Assembly: GCA_005889515.1 (NCBI GenBank)
Contig: VBHE01000138.1
Span: forward strand, 1 to 11,777
DNA: 11,777 nt
Direction: 5' to 3'
Source: Chloroflexota bacterium
GTDB taxonomy: Bacteria; Chloroflexota; Dormibacteria; Aeolococcales; Aeolococcaceae
Below the pieces are notes generated by a model. That model ran no database searches. It saw only the letters and a program-made list of their open reading frames with translations, and was not told the DNA's origin. How positions within the stretch are numbered: the stretch's first letter is position 1; each line of letters starts with the position of its first letter. The translations under genes were made by a program, and so were the position numbers. Positions 7,435 through 11,777 of this stretch are shown piece by piece.

Positions 7435-8506
7435 ATGAGACTGATCCCGTCCCCCGCCGGGGTGCGGAACGCGGGCGCCAACGTCCTCGACCGGGTCGTC
7501 ACCGGTCACCTCGCCGACCTGCGGCCGTGGCCGCGCACCCTCATCGACGAGGGGCCGCAGCGCTCCGTGTACGCCGGTGCTCGTCGTGCCCCCGCTCGCC
7601 GCCCCGGCGAGCGCCTTCGACCTTCGCCGCGGCTGCAGCATGGTCGAGCACCTCACCGGCACCGGCCGCCCCACCTACCTCGTCGACTACGGGGCGATCA
7701 CCTTCGCCGATCGCAACCTCGGCATCGAGCACTGGATCGACCAGGTGGTGCCCCGCTCGATCGAGGCGGTGTCGCGGCACGCCGGCGACCGGCCCGTGCA
7801 CCTGGTGGGCTGGTGCCTCGGCGGGATCTTCTCGCTCTTCACGGTCGCCGCCGGTCCGCGGCTGCCGGTCGCGTCGGTGACCGCGGTGGCCAGCCCCTTC
7901 GACGTCACCGCGGTGCCGCTGCTCGCGCCGCTGCGCCCGCTCGTCAACCTGACCGACGGCCGGGTCCTCACCACGGTGTACCGAGCCCTCGGCGGGGCGC
8001 CGGCGCCCCTCGTCCGCGCCGCCTTCCAGCTCAGCAGCGTCGACAAGTACGTCACCAAGCCGCTTGCCATCGCCCGCCATCTCGGCGACCGCGAGTTCCT
8101 CGCCCAGGTCGAGGCCGTCGACCGCTTCACCGCGGGGATGCTCGCCTACCCGGGGAGGACGTTCGGGCAGCTCTACCACCGCTTCTTCCGCGCGAACGAC
8201 CTCCGCGAGGGCCATCTCGATCTCGGCGGGCGGCGGCTGGAGCTCGCCGAGGTGCGCGTCCCCGTCCTCGTCATCGCCGGCGCGGACGACACCATCGCCC
8301 CGCAGCGCGCGGTCCATCGCCTCACCGAGCTGCTGGTCCACGCGCCGGAGATCGTCTACGAGGTCGCGCCCGGCGGTCACCTCGGGGTGCTCACCGGCCG
8401 GGGCGCGCGGCGCACGACCTGGGACCACATCGACCGCTTCCTCGCCGGCAACGACCGGCGCCGCCGCCGCAGCCGCGCGCAGGGAAGGACGCCGGCCGCG
8501 CGTTGA
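7435..8506 (+). CDS. PhaC-like alpha/beta hydrolase (polyhydroxyalkanoate synthase family), internal frame break
   Basis: The first frame from ATG 7435 encodes MRLIPSPAGVRNAGANV through to TLIDEGPQRSVY (about 46 residues). The second frame, from about 7574, encodes PVLVVPPLAAP and the rest of an alpha/beta hydrolase to the stop at 8504-8506. The nucleophile elbow is GWCLGG with Cys at codon 7814-7816, the cysteine form typical of PHA synthases (GxCxGG) rather than serine esterases. The acid lies in AGADDTIAP (codons about 8276-8302) and the histidine in PGGHLGVLTGR (codon 8378-8380). At about 360 residues it is near the size of class III PhaC and lacks the long N-terminal domain of class I. 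The natural role could be polyester synthesis or another acyl transfer; no phaA, phaB, phaE or phasin gene is visible. No clear Shine-Dalgarno precedes the ATG. Family assignment is firm, substrate unknown. Confidence 0.8.
7567..7579 (+). other. Frame break in the PhaC-like gene
   Basis: Codons up to TAC at 7570-7572 (QRSVY) are in one frame and the core strand PVLVVPPL, with its CCG at 7574-7576, is in another. Related proteins, from memory, have roughly a dozen residues between these two motifs, of the type RYRP...PP. A missing piece of 3n+2 bases explains both the short spacing and the frame change; its exact size cannot be given without a homologue alignment. Confidence 0.65.
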
Positions 8507-8551
8507 TCATTCTGAGAGAGTGGGCGGTGGGTGCCAGGGAGGGAACGACGC

Positions 8552-9106
8552 ATGGTCGCGCAGACGGTGGCGGAGCTCCGGACCCGGATGGAGAAGGTCC
8601 AGACCGGGCTTCGCCGGCGCATCCGAGCCTCGAGCACGGGTGAGCGCGCGCTCGTCGGCGGGTCGGCCGCGGTGCTCGTCGCGTTGCTCTTCCTCCCCTG
8701 GATGGCCGCGGTCTGCCTCGGCACCTGCAACGGCTTCGACTTCGGCGGCAACCTCGACGGGGTCCACGGCTGGGGGCTGCTGACCCTCACCGGCCTGCTC
8801 GTCGTCGTCGGCCTGTGGGCGCTGCGCTGCTATCCCGACCGGGTGCGGATGCCGAAGCCGCCGCCGCAGCTGGCGCGATACCCGCTCGCGGCGCGGGTGC
8901 GGCCCTTCCTCCGCGACCCGCTGATCTACATGGCGGCCGGCGGCCTGGAGGTGGTCGGAGTCGTCCTGTTCTGGTTCGAGTACCACGGCACCGTCGCCAC
9001 CTTCCTCGACGTCAGCGTCCGTCCCTCGATCGGCTGGTTCCTCGCGCTCCTCGGCGCCGCCGCGACGACCGCCGGCGGCTGCCTCCTGCAGCGGGAGCGG
9101 TCCTGA
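8552..9106 (+). CDS. Four-helix membrane protein of unknown function
   Basis: A 184-residue protein not recognised as any named family. The N-terminal 30 residues are basic and probably helical (VAELRTRMEKVQTGLRRRIR). Four hydrophobic segments follow at about 33-56, 73-92, 123-143 and 158-178. The loop after the first contains CLGTC, and LPWM plus a Gly/Asp-rich loop (NGFDFGGNLDG) precedes the second helix. ATG 8552 is preceded by AGGGAGGG at 8537-8544 with good spacing; a GTG at 8531 in the same frame overlaps this ribosome site and is less likely. It starts 45 bases after the PhaC-like gene and is probably co-transcribed with it. No catalytic motif is visible. Confidence 0.8.
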   Translation: MVAQTVAELRTRMEKVQTGLRRRIRASSTGERALVGGSAAVLVALLFLPWMAAVCLGTCNGFDFGGNLDGVHGWGLLTLTGLLVVVGLWALRCYPDRVRMPKPPPQLARYPLAARVRPFLRDPLIYMAAGGLEVVGVVLFWFEYHGTVATFLDVSVRPSIGWFLALLGAAATTAGGCLLQRERS

Positions 9107-9134
9107 CCCCTCGTCCGCCCCGAGGTTGCGGCCT

Positions 9135-10154
9135 CTAGCGCGCCGCGAGCAGCTCGCCGACCTGGACGGCGTTGGTCGCCGCGCCCTTGCGCAGATTGTC
9201 GACGCTGAGGAAGAGGGCGATCGCGCCCGGACGTCCGATGTCCGCGCGGATCCGACCGACGAGCACCTGGTCCTGGCCGGTGGCGTCGCGCGGCGTGGGA
9301 TACCGCTGGCCCGCGGGGTCGTCGACGACCCGGACCCCGGCGGCTGCGGCGAGCAGCTCGCGCGCCGCCTCGGGACGGACCGGCCCGTCGAACTCCGCCC
9401 ACACCGCGGCGCTGTGCCCGGTGGCGACCGGGACGCGCACCGTGGTGACGCTCACCGGGAGCTCGGCGATGCCCAGGACGCGGCGGGTCTCGGCGATCAC
9501 CTTGAGCTCCTCGTCGGTGTCGTCGCCGTGCATCGTCCAGCCGCCGGGGACGACGTTGCCGTGGAGCACGTGTGGATACACGCGGTGCGCCGGAGCCTGG
9601 CCCGCGGCGTCGGCCTGCTCCTGCTCGCGGAGCTCGGCGACGAGGTCGCGACCGCCGCCGCTCGCCGCCTGGTAGGTGGCCACCGTCAGTCTCTGCAGTC
9701 CGAAGGCGCGGTGCAGGGGCGCGAGGGCGACGGTGAGCGGGATGGCGACGCAGTTGGGGTTGGCGACGATGCCATGGTGGGAGGCGAGCTGGTCGCCGTT
9801 CACCTCGGGGACGATCAGTGGCACCGCGGGGTCCATCCGGTAGGCGCTCGACTTGTCGATGGCGACGCCGCCGCGCTTCGCGACCACCGGCGCGTAGCGG
9901 CGCGCGGTCGACGAGCCGGCGGCGAAGAAGACGACGTCGAGGCCGTCGAGCGACTCGTCGCTCACCTCGGCGACGACGTGGTCGCGGCCCGCGAAGCGCA
10001 GCGTCGTGCCGGCGCTCCGCGCGCTCGCGAGGCAGCGCAGCTCGGCGAGCCGGAACCGCCGCTCCTCGAGGATCCGCAGCACCGTGCCGCCCGCGGCCCC
10101 GGTGGCGCCGACCACGCCGACGTGGGGGGCGCGGCCGTCTTCGTTCGGTGTCAT
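9135..10154 (-). CDS. asd: Aspartate-semialdehyde dehydrogenase
   Basis: Reduces aspartyl phosphate to aspartate semialdehyde with NADPH, the branch point to lysine, threonine and methionine. The 339-residue protein has the nucleotide-binding motif GATGAAG (16-22), the phosphate-binding KSSAYRMDP (101-109), the catalytic cysteine C135 in ANPNC, Q162 in TYQAASG, and R240 and H247 in the substrate site (VRVPVATGH). The C-terminal SVDNLRKGAATNAVQVGELL is typical. The ATG overlaps the dapB stop as ATGA, so it is translationally coupled to dapB. The middle segment HGNVVPGGWTMHGDDTDEE differs from the proteobacterial form and resembles the shorter enzymes of high-GC Gram-positives. No defect seen. 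Confidence 0.96.
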   Translation of the reverse strand: MTPNEDGRAPHVGVVGATGAAGGTVLRILEERRFRLAELRCLASARSAGTTLRFAGRDHVVAEVSDESLDGLDVVFFAAGSSTARRYAPVVAKRGGVAIDKSSAYRMDPAVPLIVPEVNGDQLASHHGIVANPNCVAIPLTVALAPLHRAFGLQRLTVATYQAASGGGRDLVAELREQEQADAAGQAPAHRVYPHVLHGNVVPGGWTMHGDDTDEELKVIAETRRVLGIAELPVSVTTVRVPVATGHSAAVWAEFDGPVRPEAARELLAAAAGVRVVDDPAGQRYPTPRDATGQDQVLVGRIRADIGRPGAIALFLSVDNLRKGAATNAVQVGELLAAR

Positions 10155-11023
10155 GGCGCCTCCGATGATGCCATGGCCCGCCCGAGCGAGGCCGCCGGCG
10201 GCAGCCCCAGCACCTCCTCGAGGCTGGTGTAGAAGCGCTCGGTGGCGACGACCGCGCGCACCGCGGCGAGAACCCCGGGCACGAAGGCGGTGCGCGAGGT
10301 GGTGCGGTGCTCGAGGCTCAGGGTCTGGCCGGCGGCGCCGAAGATCACCGTCTGGTCGGCGACCGGGCCGTCGAGCCGCAGGCTGTGGACCCCGGCGCCG
10401 CCGAGCGATCCGCCGCGGGTGCCGGGCAGCGTCTCCGTCCTCGGGTCGGGGTGGCGGAAGGGACGGCCGCGGCGCGCCTCGAGCAGCCGCTCGGCGGTGC
10501 GCAGAGCGGTGCCGCTGGGGGCGTCGAGCTTGGTGGGGTGATGGCTCTCGATGATCTCGCAGCTCTCGAAGTGGCCGGCGCAGAGCTCCGCGAGCCACAT
10601 CAGCAGCGCCGCGCCGAGCGCGAAGTTGGGGATGACGCCGCCGCCGAGGCCCGCCGCCTCGCAGCGGCCACGGAGGGTGGTGACCGCGGCGTCGCCGATC
10701 CCGGTGGTGCCCACCACCGGACGCACCCGCTGCCCGATCGCGGTGAGCGCGTTGCCGGCGGCGGCGGTGGGGACGGAGAAGTCGACGAGCACCTGCGCCG
10801 ACGCGCCGGAGAGCGCGGCGCCGAGGTCGTCGTCGACGTCGGCGGCGGCGACGCACTCGAACCCGGGATCGGCCTCGAGCGCCGCCACGATCTCGCGCCC
10901 CACCCGTCCCCGCGCGCCGCTCACCGCGACGCGCAGGGGCGACAGGGGGGGAACCGGAGACCGCGCGCGCGATTCGCGCGCGGCCTCCGGGAGGGAGTCC
11001 CCCCCTGACCGGGGATCGGTCAC
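10151..11023 (-). CDS. dapB: 4-hydroxy-tetrahydrodipicolinate reductase, start uncertain
   Basis: Reduces the DapA product to tetrahydrodipicolinate with NAD(P)H. Landmarks, numbered from GTG 11023: dinucleotide motif GARGRVG (36-42), VDFSVP (80-85), GTTG (105-108), PNFALGAALLM (132-142), the active-site segment SHHPTKLDAPSGTA (160-173) with the His pair and Lys165, and FVPGVL (247-252). GTG 11023 overlaps the pnp stop as GTGA, but this start adds about 30 residues that run through a large hairpin and match nothing in the family. The family-like N-terminus is RVAVSGARG, which would require a rare CTG start at 10936. Downstream the stop overlaps asd by four bases. The region between ADVDDDLG and VLVDFS is short, like the mycobacterial enzyme. 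Function is certain; the first 30 residues are not. Confidence 0.92.
   Translation of the reverse strand: MTDPRSGGDSLPEAARESRARSPVPPLSPLRVAVSGARGRVGREIVAALEADPGFECVAAADVDDDLGAALSGASAQVLVDFSVPTAAAGNALTAIGQRVRPVVGTTGIGDAAVTTLRGRCEAAGLGGGVIPNFALGAALLMWLAELCAGHFESCEIIESHHPTKLDAPSGTALRTAERLLEARRGRPFRHPDPRTETLPGTRGGSLGGAGVHSLRLDGPVADQTVIFGAAGQTLSLEHRTTSRTAFVPGVLAAVRAVVATERFYTSLEEVLGLPPAASLGRAMASSEAP
10943..11007 (-). repeat. Large multi-part inverted repeat at the pnp/dapB junction
   Basis: Three nested pairings: 10943-10951 with 10999-11007 (CAGGGGGGG/CCCCCCCTG, 9 bp), 10954-10959 with 10985-10990 (6 bp), and 10961-10969 with 10975-10983 (CCGCGCGCG, 9 bp) around a 5-base loop, with one mismatch and one internal loop. 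In the transcript it begins 12 bases after the pnp stop. No U-tract follows. It may act as an mRNA stability barrier, attenuator or PNPase control element, and it covers the start region of dapB. Confidence 0.7.
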
Positions 11024-11777
11024 GCGGGACCGGCCGTCCCGGCGCCGGCGGCCTGCGCCTGCTTGCCCGCGAGCTCGCTGATCGCCAGCTTGCGGGAGAG
11101 GTTGACGCGACCCTTGTCGTCGATCTCGATGACCTTGACCATGATCTCGTCGCCGATGTTGACCACGTCCTCGACCTTGTTGACGCGGTGATCGGCGAGC
11201 TGGGAGATGTGGACCAGGCCGTCCTTCTTGGGCAGGATCTCGACGAAGGCGCCGAAGTTCATGATCCGGACGACCTTGCCCTTGTAGATCTTGCCGACCT
11301 CGACGTCCTCGGTGAGGTCGCGGATCATGGCGATCGCCTGCTGCATCGCGGCTCCGTCGTTGGAGGCGATGCTGACCCGGCCGTCGTCCTCGACGTCGAT
11401 CTGGACACCGGTCTCCTCGGTCTTGCCGCCCGGGCCGATGACGTCGCGGATCTTGTCGGGGTTGATCTGGATGGTCTCGATGCGCGGCGCCCACATCGAC
11501 ATCTCGGCGCGCGGCTCCGGCAGGGTCTCGACCATCTTGCCGAGGATGTGCAGCCGGCCGACCCGGGCCTGCTCGAGGGCCTGCTCCATGAGCTCCCAGC
11601 GCAGCCCCTTGATCTTCATGTCCATCTGCAGGGCGGTGATCCCCGCCTCGGTGCCGGCGACCTTGAAGTCCATGTCGCCGAGGGCGTCCTCCATCCCCTG
11701 GATGTCGCTGAGGATGGCCGCGCGTTCGCTGTCGTCCTCGGTGATCAGGCCCATGGCGATGCCCGCCACCGGCGCCT
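11020..11777 (-). CDS. pnp: Polyribonucleotide nucleotidyltransferase, C-terminal part
   Basis: Phosphate-dependent 3'-to-5' RNA exonuclease; the N-terminal part lies beyond the right edge. Visible are the end of the second RNase PH core (APVAGIAMGLITED, then GMEDALGDMDFKVAGT with the catalytic-site aspartates, and KIKG), a linker, a KH domain (INPDKIRDVIGPGGK) and an S1 domain (VGKIYKGKVVRIMNFGAFVE to KGRVNLSRK), ending in an Ala/Gly tail. GTG at 11769 is internal and not the start. The KH domain lacks about five residues directly after GPGGK. The stop overlaps a GTG that may begin dapB. pnp followed by asd, dapA, rnj and spoIIIE is also the Bacillus order. Confidence 0.95.
   Translation of the reverse strand, partial: APVAGIAMGLITEDDSERAAILSDIQGMEDALGDMDFKVAGTEAGITALQMDMKIKGLRWELMEQALEQARVGRLHILGKMVETLPEPRAEMSMWAPRIETIQINPDKIRDVIGPGGKTEETGVQIDVEDDGRVSIASNDGAAMQQAIAMIRDLTEDVEVGKIYKGKVVRIMNFGAFVEILPKKDGLVHISQLADHRVNKVEDVVNIGDEIMVKVIEIDDKGRVNLSRKLAISELAGKQAQAAGAGTAGPA
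11419..11424 (-). other. In-frame 15-base gap in the KH domain of pnp
   Basis: The protein reads GPGGK then directly TEETGVQID. E. coli (GKGGSVIRALTEETG) and B. subtilis (GPSGKQINKIIEETG), from memory, have five more residues here. Inference: the lost codons encoded something like TIRKI, flanked by short ACC repeats. The frame is kept. The missing residues start the helix that follows the GxxG RNA-binding loop. Confidence 0.7.

Noticed and set aside
9109..9125. Possible terminator between the membrane protein gene and asd
   Set aside because: Only five base pairs (CCTCG/CGAGG) with a seven-base loop and no T-tract; too weak to call.
9126..10232. Plus-strand open frame of 368 codons
   Set aside because: Antisense to asd, whose catalytic motifs are all in place.
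1..11777. tRNA, rRNA, CRISPR arrays, insertion sequences, integrases
   Set aside because: None seen; there are no regular spaced repeats, transposase motifs or cloverleaf-like segments in the short intergenic gaps.

Overview
The window is very GC-rich and gene-dense, with almost no non-coding DNA. It looks like a chromosomal segment of a high-GC bacterium of the Terrabacteria type (Dormibacterota, Chloroflexota or Actinomycetota). The phylum cannot be fixed from the sequence alone. Arguments for this are the paired presence of RNase J and PNPase, the gene order, and start sites that look leaderless.

Most of the minus strand is a conserved housekeeping block. Read in its direction of transcription it is pnp (3' part), dapB, asd, then a lipoprotein gene, dapA, a family-4 uracil-DNA glycosylase, rnj (RNase J) and ftsK/spoIIIE (motor cut by the left edge). 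From memory, Bacillus has the same backbone order (pnp ... asd, dapG, dapA, rnjB ... spoIIIE). Three lysine-pathway enzymes (Asd, DapA, DapB), two RNA-decay enzymes (PNPase, RNase J), a DNA repair enzyme and the chromosome translocase therefore share one neighbourhood. Several junctions overlap by 1 to 4 bases (pnp/dapB, dapB/asd, dapA/udg, udg/rnj), which indicates translational coupling.

Two plus-strand islands interrupt this backbone. One is a single secreted Hcp-like protein between rnj and ftsK, with no other type VI secretion gene visible. The other is a PhaC-like alpha/beta hydrolase plus a four-helix membrane protein between asd and the lipoprotein gene.

The most unexpected point is that three genes carry short internal gaps at conserved places. 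ftsK lacks about 58 bases with a frame change just before Walker A. The PhaC-like gene has a frame change with missing sequence before its first core strand. pnp lacks 15 bases in frame inside the KH domain. They may be true lesions or assembly errors, and together they deserve a read-level check. Other points of interest are a clamp-binding-like peptide (QLTLF) at the very end of the glycosylase, a large hairpin between pnp and dapB that leaves the dapB start unclear, and two minus-strand genes whose -10 elements lie 7 to 10 bases from the start codon. No tRNA, rRNA, CRISPR array, transposase or integrase was seen, and no gene-free stretch exceeds about 220 bases.
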